From: an uncultured Opitutia bacterium
GTDB taxonomy: Bacteria; Verrucomicrobiota; Verrucomicrobiia; Opitutales; Opitutaceae
DNA length: 32,919 nucleotides
Reading direction: 5' to 3'
Assembly: GCA_903869955.1 (NCBI GenBank)
Contig: CAIQBC010000073.1
Span: 1-32,919, forward strand
The notes under the pieces were generated by a model that searched no databases, was not told where the DNA came from, and was given only the letters and a program-made list of their open reading frames with translations. This document shows positions 17,021 to 27,391 of this stretch, piece by piece (within the stretch, counting starts at the first letter, position 1; each line of letters starts with the position of its first letter). A program made the translations under genes and the position numbers.

Positions 17021-18925
17021 ATGATGAACCGCGAGGAGTTCGACCGGCTGGTCCGCCAAGTCGAGGCGGGGGTCGGCCGCAATCACGCGGCGCTGCGCCG
17101 GCGCGCGGCGGGGCTGGCGTTCCTCGGCTATGCCGGGCTGCTCACCTGGCTGCTGCTGGTGCTGCTGATCGCCGCCGGCTTTTTCTCCGGCCTGGTCTGG
17201 GCCGACGCGGAGGGGAAAATTTTCTGCGGGCTCGCCGGCCTGCTCGTGCTCGGGCTCGGCGGCTGGGCGTCGTTGCGCATCCTGCTGGTGCGGCTGACGC
17301 CACCCAAGGGCCGGGCCATCACACGCGCAGAGGCACCCGCGCTGTTCGCCGAGCTCGACGACCTGCGGGCGCGGCTCCGGGCCGCGCCGTTTCACGAGGT
17401 GCTGCTCTCGGCGGAGTTCAACGCCGGCGTGGTCCAGATGCCGCGCCTCGGCGTGCTCGGCTGGCCACGCAACTGTCTCATCCTCGGCCTGCCGCTGCTC
17501 GACGCGCTCTCGCCCGCCGAGATGCGCGCCGTGCTCGCCCACGAATTCGCCCACCTCTCGCGCGCGCATGGCCGCCTTTCACACTGGCTCTACCGGCTGC
17601 GCCGCTCATGGGAGGAAACGTTCCGGCAATTCGCCCGCCCCCAGGTCCGTGGCACCCTCTCGCTGCGCCCGCTGACCGCAAAGTTCGTGGACTGGTTCTG
17701 GCCGCGCTTCAACGCCCACGCCTTTGTGCTCTCACGCGCCAACGAATATGAGGCCGATGCCCATGCCGCCCGCCTCGCCGGCGCGCCGCATCTCGCCGCC
17801 GCGCTCGTGCGCCTGCAAACCCTCACCCGCCTGCTCGACCAGCGGCTCTGGCCCGGCCTGTGGCAGCTCACTCACACGCTCCCCGCCCCGCCGGACGACC
17901 TGCTCGCGCGTCTGCGCGACGGCTTGCGCGCCGGCGCGACGCCGGAGGATCGCGCCCGCTGGACCGAGGAGGCGTTTCGCACCGCCTCGACCAACAGTGA
18001 CACCCACCCGTGCCTGAGCGAACGGCTGAGCGCGCTACAGGTGCCGCCCGTGCCGCCTGCCGACACCGCTGCCGCCGCCTCCCCCTCGGCGGCGGAGACC
18101 CTGCTCGGCCCTGCGCTCGACGGCCTCCGGCGCGACGTGCAGGAATTTTGGCGCAAGGAGGCCGGGCCGCAGTGGCGTGAGCAGCACGCGCGCGCCGCCG
18201 CGTTTTCGGACCGCCTCGCCTCGCTCGACCGCGCCGTGCCGGCCGCCGCCGTCAACCTCGAAAGCCTCTGGGACAAGGCCCACGCGCTCCTCAGCCTGCG
18301 CGACCACGCCGCCGCCGCACCGCTCCTCCGCGAGATTCTCGCGCGACGCGCCGACCACGCCCCGGCGAATTTCCAGCTTGGCCGCCTGCTGCTCGACGCC
18401 GGCGACGCCGAAGGTGTGGCGCACCTTGAGCGCGCGATGGCCGCCAACGAGGAGCTCGTGCCGGAGGCCTGTGGGCTGCTGCACCACCACCACCGCCAGC
18501 TTGGCCACACCGACCGGCTCCACGCGCTCGCCGTGCGCCTCGACCGCCACGAAAAGGAACTGGCTGCGTCGCGCGCCGAGCGCACGGCGGTCACGGCGGC
18601 GGACACGTTTCTCCCCCACGGCCTCGCCGCGCCCGAGCTGGAGGCGCTACGGCGCACGTTCGCTGCCGAGCCGGAACTGGCCCGGGCCGAGCTGGCGCAG
18701 AAGGAGCTGAAACACTTCACCCACCAGCGGCTGTTCGTGCTCTGCGTCCGCCGCCAGCCGGCGTGGCACCGGCTCCAGGATGCGGAGCAGGACCGCGCGC
18801 TCACCCGTCGCCTAACGCAAGGCGTGCGGCTGCCCGGCCGCGTGCTGGTGTTCCCCCCGACGGGCGGATTCCGCGCGCTCGCCCGCAAGCTGCGCCACGT
18901 CGCGGGCTCCGCCGTGTGGCCGTGA
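17021..18925 (+). CDS. M48-type membrane metalloprotease with helical-repeat C-terminus
   Basis: This 634-residue probable zinc protease has two membrane helices (about 31-58 and 66-92) followed by the M48 catalytic domain. The HExxH motif is HEFAH at 174-178, and the third ligand is the glutamate of NEYEADAHA. M48 enzymes such as HtpX remove damaged membrane proteins. The second half (about 360-530) has TPR-like helices (LLREILARRADHAPANFQLG) and then a small C-terminal domain with HQRLFVLCVRR and RLPGRVLVFPPTGGF. That half is much longer than in HtpX (about 290 residues). It follows the zinc-ribbon/TPR gene by four bases and ends before a clear terminator. An in-frame ATG at 17024 is an equal alternative start. 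Confidence 0.85.
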   Translation: MMNREEFDRLVRQVEAGVGRNHAALRRRAAGLAFLGYAGLLTWLLLVLLIAAGFFSGLVWADAEGKIFCGLAGLLVLGLGGWASLRILLVRLTPPKGRAITRAEAPALFAELDDLRARLRAAPFHEVLLSAEFNAGVVQMPRLGVLGWPRNCLILGLPLLDALSPAEMRAVLAHEFAHLSRAHGRLSHWLYRLRRSWEETFRQFARPQVRGTLSLRPLTAKFVDWFWPRFNAHAFVLSRANEYEADAHAARLAGAPHLAAALVRLQTLTRLLDQRLWPGLWQLTHTLPAPPDDLLARLRDGLRAGATPEDRARWTEEAFRTASTNSDTHPCLSERLSALQVPPVPPADTAAAASPSAAETLLGPALDGLRRDVQEFWRKEAGPQWREQHARAAAFSDRLASLDRAVPAAAVNLESLWDKAHALLSLRDHAAAAPLLREILARRADHAPANFQLGRLLLDAGDAEGVAHLERAMAANEELVPEACGLLHHHHRQLGHTDRLHALAVRLDRHEKELAASRAERTAVTAADTFLPHGLAAPELEALRRTFAAEPELARAELAQKELKHFTHQRLFVLCVRRQPAWHRLQDAEQDRALTRRLTQGVRLPGRVLVFPPTGGFRALARKLRHVAGSAVWP

Positions 18926-19080
18926 ACCTGGCAGACTGTCGCTAATACGGGAACGACGAAGCGATGGTTACGCGCGGGGGCAGCAGCGGCGGATGAGCAC
19001 ATCCTTGGAAGGGAGGGACGCATGCCGCTTACCTTCTTCAAACCCCGGCTCTGCTTCCGCAAAAAATTCTCACCCGATCG

Positions 19081-19107
19081 CAGCCCCGGCACCCGGGCTG
19101 AGTTTTT
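19081..19107 (+). terminator. Intrinsic terminator after the M48 protease gene
   Basis: CAGCCC and GGGCTG pair around an inner CGG/CCG-containing loop (19081-19100) and are followed by AGTTTTT. It lies about 155 bases after the M48 stop on the plus strand. On the minus strand a run of T lies about 14 bases past the stem, too far for a standard sdhB terminator. Confidence 0.7.
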
Positions 19108-19156
19108 GAGAAACTCCTTCCGCTAGTAGCTGCGCGGCGAGATTGGGGCGGCCCGT

Positions 19157-19969
19157 TCAGCCTGCCCCGCCGCCGCCGGCAGACGTGGGCCGGAAGGCGG
19201 CGCGGACGGTGGCCGTGAGATAGTCGCGGTTCAGGCGGGCGATAAAGTCTTGCGAGATGAGCTTGGGGCAGACGGCGCTGCATTCATATTGGTTGGTGCA
19301 GTTGCCGAAGCCGGCGGCGTCCATCGTCTGCACCATCGCGAGCACACGCCGGTCGCGCTCGGGCTGGCCCTGCGGCAGGAGGCCGAGATGCGAGACCTTG
19401 GCGGCGACAAAGAGCATGGCGCTGGCATTCTTGCATGCGGCCACGCACGCGCCGCAGCCGATGCAAGCGGCGGCATCCATCGCAAGGTCGGCGTCGGCCT
19501 TCGGCACGGGCAGCGTGTTGGCGTCGGGGGCCGCGCCGGTGCGGACCGAGATGAAGCCGCCGGCCTGCTGGATTTGGTCGAAGGCCGCGCGATCCGTGAC
19601 GAGATCCTTCACCAGCGGGAAAGCGCGCGCGCGGAACGGCTCGACCACGATGGTGTCGCCATCGGCGAAGCTGCGCAGGTAGAGCTGGCAGGTGGCGATG
19701 CCCTTGCCGGGACCGTGAGGCTTCCCGTTGATCGTGCAGGAGCAGGTGCCGCAGATGCCCTCGCGGCAGTCGTGCGCAAACGCGATCGGCTCGCCGCCGG
19801 TTTTGGTCAGCCCGTCGTTCACCATGTCGAGCAGCTCGAGGAACGACATATCGGGGCTCACCCCGGCCGCCGGATAATCAACAAACCGGCCGGGTTCCTG
19901 CGGGCCGGCCTGACGCCAGACCCGCAGGGTGACGGAGAGGAGCTGCTTGGACGGAGTGGATGCGGCCAT
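19157..19969 (-). CDS. sdhB: Succinate dehydrogenase/fumarate reductase iron-sulfur subunit
   Basis: SdhB (270 residues) carries electrons from the flavoprotein to the membrane heme subunit in complex II. The N-terminal ferredoxin domain holds the [2Fe-2S] cysteines in CREGICGTC (68, 73, 76) with the fourth at 94. The C-terminal domain has [12 protein letters not shown] (169, 172, 175, 179) and later cysteines at 224, 230 and 234 for the [4Fe-4S] and [3Fe-4S] centres. The long spacer between the last two clusters, with [19 protein letters not shown], is typical of type-B enzymes. The ATG at 19969 has GAGG about eight bases upstream, one of the few Shine-Dalgarno matches in the window. It follows sdhA by 17 bases. 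Confidence 0.95.
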   Translation of the reverse strand: MAASTPSKQLLSVTLRVWRQAGPQEPGRFVDYPAAGVSPDMSFLELLDMVNDGLTKTGGEPIAFAHDCREGICGTCSCTINGKPHGPGKGIATCQLYLRSFADGDTIVVEPFRARAFPLVKDLVTDRAAFDQIQQAGGFISVRTGAAPDANTLPVPKADADLAMDAAACIGCGACVAACKNASAMLFVAAKVSHLGLLPQGQPERDRRVLAMVQTMDAAGFGNCTNQYECSAVCPKLISQDFIARLNRDYLTATVRAAFRPTSAGGGGAG

Positions 19970-19986
19970 GATGGATTCCTCGCGGC

Positions 19987-21909
<1,923 letters not shown>

Positions 21910-21923
21910 GGCGCGCGGGAAAG

Positions 21924-22709
21924 CTACTTGGTCACGCCCGCCGGGACGACGGCCGCGGGGTTGGCAGGGGAGCGGGGGGAGAGCACGCCCGTGAGCACCG
22001 CGCCGGGAATGGCGAGGTTGCCGAGGAAATAAAGCGCGCACGCAAGCGCGACGGCGGCGCGCAACGGGCGCGACCAGCGGGCGTTGCGCCACCCAAACGT
22101 CTGAAACAGGCTCTCTGCACCGTGGAGCAAGTGCAGCGAGAGCAGCCCGACCGCGATGATGTAGAACGCCGCGACGAGGCGGTTTTGAAAACCCAGCACC
22201 ACCATGCTATGCACGTCGAGCACCTCGGCCCCCGCCCGCACAACGGTGAAGCCGAGAATGCGATAGTCGCCCTGCATGGTGTAGGGCCGGAGATTTTCCT
22301 TGAACGTCTCCGACTGCGCCGCACCAAGCGTGAAGTGCGCGAGGTGATAACAAATAAACGCGAGCACGATGTAGCCCGTCCAGCGCATGGCGCGCGAAGC
22401 GAGGGTGGCCTGGATGGTGTGCCTGAAGCCATGGTCGCGGCCGCGCGCCTGATTGTTTTCCAGCGTCAGCACGGTCGCCGCCCAGACGTGGATGGCCACG
22501 CACGCGAGCAGCCCGAGACGCACGGCCCAGAGCGCCGGGCCGAGCGACTGGAGAAAATGGGCGTAGCCGTTGAGCTTGTCCGGGTGCTCAAAGACCTGCA
22601 GGTTGCCGGCGAGGTGGCCGACGACGAAGCCGATCAAAACCAAACCGGTCGCCGCCATCAGGAATTTTCGACCGATGGACGAGGTGAAAAGAGAAACGAC
22701 GGGTTTCAT
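21924..22709 (-). CDS. sdhC: Succinate dehydrogenase cytochrome b subunit (type B)
   Basis: SdhC (261 residues) anchors complex II and passes electrons to quinone through heme b. It has five hydrophobic helices. Histidines in VVGHLAGN (H32), AIHVWAA (H74), [10 protein letters not shown] (H122, H125), DVHSMVV (H167) and [12 protein letters not shown] (H193, H196) lie where di-heme type-B subunits have their ligands. One large polypeptide with no separate SdhD, in the order sdhC-sdhA-sdhB, is the type-B arrangement. The ATG at 22709 gives [19 protein letters not shown], a normal family start. The leader is strongly C-rich (TTTCCTCCCCCCGTCC) and lacks a Shine-Dalgarno sequence. The operon promoter should lie in 22710-22874, but I cannot pick it out. 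Confidence 0.94.
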   Translation of the reverse strand: MKPVVSLFTSSIGRKFLMAATGLVLIGFVVGHLAGNLQVFEHPDKLNGYAHFLQSLGPALWAVRLGLLACVAIHVWAATVLTLENNQARGRDHGFRHTIQATLASRAMRWTGYIVLAFICYHLAHFTLGAAQSETFKENLRPYTMQGDYRILGFTVVRAGAEVLDVHSMVVLGFQNRLVAAFYIIAVGLLSLHLLHGAESLFQTFGWRNARWSRPLRAAVALACALYFLGNLAIPGAVLTGVLSPRSPANPAAVVPAGVTK

Positions 22710-22874
22710 CGCGGACGGGGGGAGGAAATGGCCGCCAACTGAAACAGCAGCAGGGGCCGCGCGCAACAGACCAGAGCGCGGGTGCAAAGTAAAGACAGGC
22801 GGGCGCAACGCGGCGCAGCCGGCGGGCTTATTAGCGAGCCTAACCCGGCGGAGAAGTCCGGCACGGCGCGCGGC

Positions 22875-24626
22875 TCAGGGGCGGGTGGCCGGCGGTGGCG
22901 CCGCCGCCGGCCCGCGACCGGCATTGGGGCCGGTCCCCGCGCGGGCCCGATCGAGCAGGGCGCGTTCCTTGGGCAGCAGCTTCACCGCGGCGGCCAGGTC
23001 CAGCCAGCGGGCGGCCTCGCCCGGCGGACCGGCGACCGCGAGCACGTAGCCATAGGCGAGTGCGGCGCGCGGCGAAGTGGCCAAGGCGGCCTCGTGCGGC
23101 TTCAACGCGGCGAGCGCGCCAGCGGGGTTGCCGGCACCGAGGAGCAGGAGCGCACCGGCGGCGAGGGACTCGGGCGGGGCGGCGGGTTGCGCCAGCGCGG
23201 CGAGCGCAGCGGCTTGCAGCTCCGCGTCAACCTTGCCGCCGAGCACCACGCCGAGCCATTGCGCATGGGCCTGTGCCGCCGGCTCGGCGGGGCGCGCGCG
23301 CGCCCAGGACTGCGCGACTTCCCACGCCTCGGCACTGTCGCCCTCCGCCTCGGCCCCGGCGGCGAGCGCGCGCCAGGCGGAGGCCTCGGCGGGAAAATTT
23401 CGGGCGACGCGCCAGAGCGCGGCCTTCGTGGCGTCGGACCAGGTCCACGCCTCGGCCAGCCGGACGAGGACGTGCAACGCGGACAACTGCGCCGTGGCGA
23501 GGTCCAGCGCATCGTCCCAGGTGGCGCGGGCATGAACCGAGCCGGGGCCCTCGTGCTGCGCGCGCGCGGCAAAGGCGAGTGTGACGACATCCGCAGTGAC
23601 ATGGCCCCATGCGCTGTCCTGCACGAGCGGTTGCAGCCGCCGCCAATCATGCGCGCGGGCGGCGAGATCGGCGTGCGCGGTCATCACGGCGGGCGCGGTG
23701 CGCACGGCGGGGTCGAGGCCGTCGAGCCAGGCGAGCACCTCACGCGCCAGCCCGAGCTCACCGAGCCAGGCGACCAGCACGGCCGCATCACCCGCCACGG
23801 GTGCGGGCTGCGCCTGGGCATGGCGCGCAAGCGCCAGACGGCCGACGTGGCTGTCGGCCAGCTCTGGCGCGACCTCGTGCGCGAGGCGGTCCCACTCGGG
23901 CTCCGCCGACGGGGCACGGCGGCCGGCCCGCATCAGCTCCACCGTGGCGCGAATCGTCAGCGGGCCGCTGCGCGCCAGCTCGACGAGCACGGCCCGGCCG
24001 GCGGCGGCGACGGGGGCGGCGGCCGAGGTGAACTGCAAGGCGGCCAGGTTGAAACGCGCGCGAACGTCGCCCGGATCGAGCTGCGCGACGCGCGCCAGCG
24101 CATGCTCCAGGCCCGCGCGGTCGTCGGTCAGCAGGGCGAGGCCGGCGGCCAGCCGTTGGTACTCGATCAGCTCGCGTCCCGGCGCGGACACGCCGGCGAG
24201 CGCCTCGCGCGCGGCCGCCTGCTCGCCCAGCCGCAGGGCGCAGCCCGCCAGCCCAAAGCGGGCCTCGTCGCGCTCCGGCTCGAGCACCACGGCCTCGCGC
24301 CAGCGCGCCAGCGCGAGGGTCGGGTCGGCGCGCTCGTAAAATTCGGCGAGCTGGCGGCGCGCGTCGAGGTCGCGGGGGTTGACCTGCACGGCCTGCTCAA
24401 GCAACAGCCGCGTGCGCTGGAAATCGTGTTCCAGAAACGCCGCCTCGGCCTGTTGTTCGTTGTGGTGCTTGCTCCAAGCCTCCCACCGCACCACCCCGGC
24501 ATAAGCCGCGACCAACAGCCCCAGCACCGCAGCCCCGCCGAACAACCACCGGCGGCGGCGCTGGCTCGGCTCCGGCGCGCGGGCCATGCTGGGAAAGCGC
24601 GACCAAGGAAATTGGGATAGGCCCAT
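22875..24626 (-). CDS. Membrane-anchored TPR protein
   Basis: This 583-residue protein has a short basic N-terminus (RRRR near 23-26), one membrane helix (WLFGGAAVLGLLVAAYAGVV, about 27-46) and then a long array of TPR-like helix pairs. Examples are AEAAFLEHDFQRTRLLLEQA and ALARWREAVVLEPERDEARF. The C-terminus is proline- and alanine-rich. It is probably anchored in the inner membrane with the repeats outside, acting as a scaffold. The ATG at 24626 is preceded by the C-rich tract CATCCTCCCC; an in-frame ATG at 24587 (MARAPEP) would serve equally well. It is divergent from the first PEP-CTERM gene and upstream of sdhC. I do not recognise a specific family. Confidence 0.75.
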   Translation of the reverse strand: MGLSQFPWSRFPSMARAPEPSQRRRRWLFGGAAVLGLLVAAYAGVVRWEAWSKHHNEQQAEAAFLEHDFQRTRLLLEQAVQVNPRDLDARRQLAEFYERADPTLALARWREAVVLEPERDEARFGLAGCALRLGEQAAAREALAGVSAPGRELIEYQRLAAGLALLTDDRAGLEHALARVAQLDPGDVRARFNLAALQFTSAAAPVAAAGRAVLVELARSGPLTIRATVELMRAGRRAPSAEPEWDRLAHEVAPELADSHVGRLALARHAQAQPAPVAGDAAVLVAWLGELGLAREVLAWLDGLDPAVRTAPAVMTAHADLAARAHDWRRLQPLVQDSAWGHVTADVVTLAFAARAQHEGPGSVHARATWDDALDLATAQLSALHVLVRLAEAWTWSDATKAALWRVARNFPAEASAWRALAAGAEAEGDSAEAWEVAQSWARARPAEPAAQAHAQWLGVVLGGKVDAELQAAALAALAQPAAPPESLAAGALLLLGAGNPAGALAALKPHEAALATSPRAALAYGYVLAVAGPPGEAARWLDLAAAVKLLPKERALLDRARAGTGPNAGRGPAAAPPPATRP

Positions 24627-24645
24627 GGGGAGGATGAAAATATTA

Positions 24646-24684
24646 TTGACTGAAGCCAAACTTATCCTAGGGTTATCACCCTAG
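24646..24684 (+). promoter_or_regulatory. Promoter and dyad operator candidate of PEP-CTERM gene A
   Basis: TTGACT at 24646-24651 could be a -35 element. Sixteen bases later begins the 16-bp dyad TAGGGTTATCACCCTA (24668-24683); with one further base on each side the arms are CTAGGGT and ACCCTAG. The left arm sits where a -10 element would be, so a bound protein would block RNA polymerase. The dyad ends at the base before the ATG. If TAGGGT is the -10 region, the transcript would be almost leaderless. The same dyad at the same spacing precedes PEP-CTERM gene B. Confidence 0.6.
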
Positions 24685-25914
24685 ATGAAGCGAGCTTCAA
24701 AAGTCAAAGCAGATTTACGTCTAGCCCTCGGGCTAGCCGCCGGACTGCTCTGCTTTTCTCCGGGACGGGCGCAGACCGCGATCACGGCCGTCACCACCAC
24801 GACCGCCACCGAGTCCCACACCACTGACGCCAACATTTTGACCGGCAGCCTTTCGTCCGGCACCGCCGCTGCCAGCGCCACGTTTGCGGCTACCAGCAAC
24901 GACCTGCAGGTTTCCACTTTCACCGCCGGCACCGGCACCCAAAGCGCCCAATACCTCTATTCGGCGACCAGCAGCGCCAACGCCACGGCCTCCATTGTGC
25001 GTCGCAACACCACCGGCATCACCGGCGGCGGCGCCCTTGCGAATGAAAATGGCTTCTCCACCTGGTATGCAAACACCTCGACCTTCAGCCTGAAGTCCGG
25101 CTACGACACCAGCGCCAACGATGTGCTGCTCGGCAACAACCTTTACCGCGGCTCCGACAATCTTTTTGTCAACAACAACGGCCAGACCACGACCCCGAAC
25201 CAGAGCAACATCGAACGGATTGACTTTCTTTTCGGCTCCCTGAGCACCCTCGGGGGCAATACCATCAGCGCCGGCATCACGGCCAACGCCGCCCTCGCGC
25301 TGGCCGTGTTTGACCGCGGGGTCGTCAATGCCCACGACCCCTTCCATATCGCCCTCATCACCGGCTACGACGGCAGCGGCAACCCCATTTATACCAGCGC
25401 CAACATCCCAGCGCTCACGGCGCTCGCGACCACCTCCGCCAGCTATGGCACGGTCAATCCGGTCAGCACTTTCAGCTACACCCTGTTCCGCGACGACAAC
25501 AACGAGGGCAACAACCTCGCCACGTGGGATGCCAACACCGAGACCTCCTCCCAAGGCATCGGCGGCGTCGTGTTCACGCTGGCGGATTTTGGCATCACCG
25601 GCGCCGAGATCAACGCCGGCCTGACCATCTATGGCTACTCCGTCATGGGTGCCGACGTGACCACCACCCTCTCCAACCTCGGCGGGACGAACTACACCAA
25701 CCCCACCTTTTATCCGACGGCCTCCACCGACGCGAGCGGCAGCAACGTGGGCGGCATTGATTTGGTCGCCGTCAACGGCATCGGTTTTACCAAAAACCCC
25801 GCCCCCGAGCCCGCCACCTACGGCGCCTGGCTGATGGGCGGTGGCTTGGGGCTGACGGGCTGGCGAAACTGGCGCCGCCGCCGCTCCGTGGCGGTCACTT
25901 CGCCAGCGGCTTGA
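24685..25914 (+). CDS. PEP-CTERM sorting domain protein A
   Basis: This 409-residue exported protein has a signal peptide (about 1-30; basic start, then LALGLAAGLLCF, then a possible cleavage after GRAQ), a Thr/Ser/Asn/Gly-rich low-complexity body, and a C-terminal sorting signal. The signal is PEP at 374-376, a hydrophobic stretch (TYGAWLMGGGLGLTGW) and an Arg-rich end (RNWRRRR). In this family, exosortase cleaves at the PEP site during surface display or secretion linked to exopolysaccharide. It is a paralog of gene B, sharing VRRNTTG, NxERIDF, ITGYD, SQGIGG and TIYGYSVMGADV. No exosortase is in the window. Its last six codons overlap the convergent ligase gene. Confidence 0.88.
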   Translation: MKRASKVKADLRLALGLAAGLLCFSPGRAQTAITAVTTTTATESHTTDANILTGSLSSGTAAASATFAATSNDLQVSTFTAGTGTQSAQYLYSATSSANATASIVRRNTTGITGGGALANENGFSTWYANTSTFSLKSGYDTSANDVLLGNNLYRGSDNLFVNNNGQTTTPNQSNIERIDFLFGSLSTLGGNTISAGITANAALALAVFDRGVVNAHDPFHIALITGYDGSGNPIYTSANIPALTALATTSASYGTVNPVSTFSYTLFRDDNNEGNNLATWDANTETSSQGIGGVVFTLADFGITGAEINAGLTIYGYSVMGADVTTTLSNLGGTNYTNPTFYPTASTDASGSNVGGIDLVAVNGIGFTKNPAPEPATYGAWLMGGGLGLTGWRNWRRRRSVAVTSPAA

Positions 25915-27181
25915 GCAGGGCAAATTTCCCGCTCGCAGCCGGCGCGACGGTCTTGCGGCGGAAGGCCGCCACGCGTGCGGACCCGCCGAGCAGCCGGGCC
26001 AGTGTGGCCTCGATCCCGGCCTGCGCCGCCGTCTCGTCGGCGACATAGTGGAAATCCCACCGGGTCTCACCGGTCTGCACGAGCGACCAGTGCCAGCAGG
26101 CGAAATTTTCCGGCAGCGCAGCGTCCACCTCCGTCGGCGAGACGAGCGTGCCGTCGGGGCGAAAAAACAGGCCGCTCTCGCGGCCGAGCAGCCGGAAGCC
26201 ATTCGGAAATTTTTGCACGATGTCGCCTGTGCGGTAGCGCAGCAAAGGCATCGCTGCGCGGTCGCGTGTGGTGAGGTGGATTTGGAAAACGTTGTCCGGT
26301 CGCGCCGCAGCCCCAAGGCCGGTCGCAGGGTGCCAGGGCACGAGCTCGACAAAGGCGTTGCCATCAATCACCCGCGAGTCGTCCGCAAACGCGTCGCCGA
26401 CGAAAATGTAACCCGCCTCGGTCGAGCCGTAGAGATCCACCTGCATCGCACCCGGGAACGCCTCCGCGATGCGCCGCCCGTGCTGCGCGCTGGCCTTGCC
26501 ATAGGTCAGGATCACGGCGCGGACGCTGGGCACGGCGACGTGGCGCTGGCGGAGGGCGCGCGCGAGCAGCGAGAGATAGACCGGCTCGCCCTCCAGCACC
26601 TCCGGCTGCACGGCCTGCAACTCGACCACGATGCGATCCCACTCGGCCTCGGGAAATGCAAAAGGGTCGCTGGAGAGATTGAGATAGACCGTGCCGTCGA
26701 ACCAGCGGTGCGGAAAGGGATGATCCTCGTAGGGACAAAGGTTGCTTGAGCACCCGACCGGCGCGAGCACGCACTTGCGGTGGGCGCGGTCGGCGTAGGG
26801 GGCAAGCACGGGGTGGGCGCGGTAGGCACGGCGGGTCTGGGCGTTCCACCATCCGTCCTCCATGATGACGGTCATCGGCCCGCCCGTGGTGCCGGAGGTG
26901 TGCTCGTATTCAAACCGCTTCGCGGCAAACCCGCGCTCAATCTCGGCGTAGTCCGCAAAGAATGCCTGATGGCCGCGCGCGATGATCTCGGGCTTGGTCA
27001 GCGCGGGAATCTCACGGTAACACGACCAACGCAGAGGATCGGCGTGGAGCGGAAAGCGTTGGGCGTAAAGCGGACTACGCGCATAGATGGCACGGACTTC
27101 CGACTCCAGCGATCCCGGTAAAAAATCGGCCACGGCAGGGCCGAGGGCTTCGGGGGCGTTGGCAAAAATCGGCGCGGACAT
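25895..27181 (-). CDS. CapK/PaaK-like adenylate-forming ligase
   Basis: This 428-residue protein belongs to the AMP-forming ligase superfamily, near the phenylacetate-CoA ligase and CapK branch. The phosphate-binding loop is HTSGTTGGP (94-102), the adenine-site motif is LYGSTEAGY (250-258), and RYRTGD lies at 315-320; the C-terminal domain is short. A cysteine/histidine-rich stretch at 137-158 (C137, C144, C149, H154, H158) could bind metal. Such enzymes activate a carboxylate as the acyl-adenylate and pass it to CoA or another acceptor; some CapK-like members lie in polysaccharide loci. The substrate is unknown. It is on the opposite strand between two co-regulated PEP-CTERM genes and overlaps the end of gene A by 20 bases. 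Confidence 0.8.
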   Translation of the reverse strand: MSAPIFANAPEALGPAVADFLPGSLESEVRAIYARSPLYAQRFPLHADPLRWSCYREIPALTKPEIIARGHQAFFADYAEIERGFAAKRFEYEHTSGTTGGPMTVIMEDGWWNAQTRRAYRAHPVLAPYADRAHRKCVLAPVGCSSNLCPYEDHPFPHRWFDGTVYLNLSSDPFAFPEAEWDRIVVELQAVQPEVLEGEPVYLSLLARALRQRHVAVPSVRAVILTYGKASAQHGRRIAEAFPGAMQVDLYGSTEAGYIFVGDAFADDSRVIDGNAFVELVPWHPATGLGAAARPDNVFQIHLTTRDRAAMPLLRYRTGDIVQKFPNGFRLLGRESGLFFRPDGTLVSPTEVDAALPENFACWHWSLVQTGETRWDFHYVADETAAQAGIEATLARLLGGSARVAAFRRKTVAPAASGKFALLKPLAK

Positions 27182-27293
27182 GCGATGTAAGCACGGAGCG
27201 AAACGCAGCCGCAGGCGATGTCAAACGGCACCGAAAGGCGTCCTCTTATATCGATCCCCCGACGGCGGGGAAACGGGTGCAATCAACAATTTA

Positions 27294-27331
27294 TTCATAA
27301 GCTACTTATGAAACATAGGGTAAACACCCTA
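27294..27331 (+). promoter_or_regulatory. Promoter and dyad operator candidates of PEP-CTERM gene B
   Basis: Two dyads lie four bases or less apart. TTCATAAGCTACTTATGAA (27294-27312) has perfect 8-bp arms and a 3-base centre. TAGGGTAAACACCCTA (27316-27331) matches the dyad before gene A in both arms; only the 4-base centre differs. TTCATA at 27294-27299 lies in the same position as TTGACT before gene A, 16 bases from TAGGGT, and could be a weak -35 element. The predicted leader is about 60 bases. Confidence 0.6.
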
Positions 27332-27391
27332 ATTTCTGTTGACCCGCCTCGAAAAAAGCCGATAGTGAGGGGAGAAACCGCGCTGCCTCCC

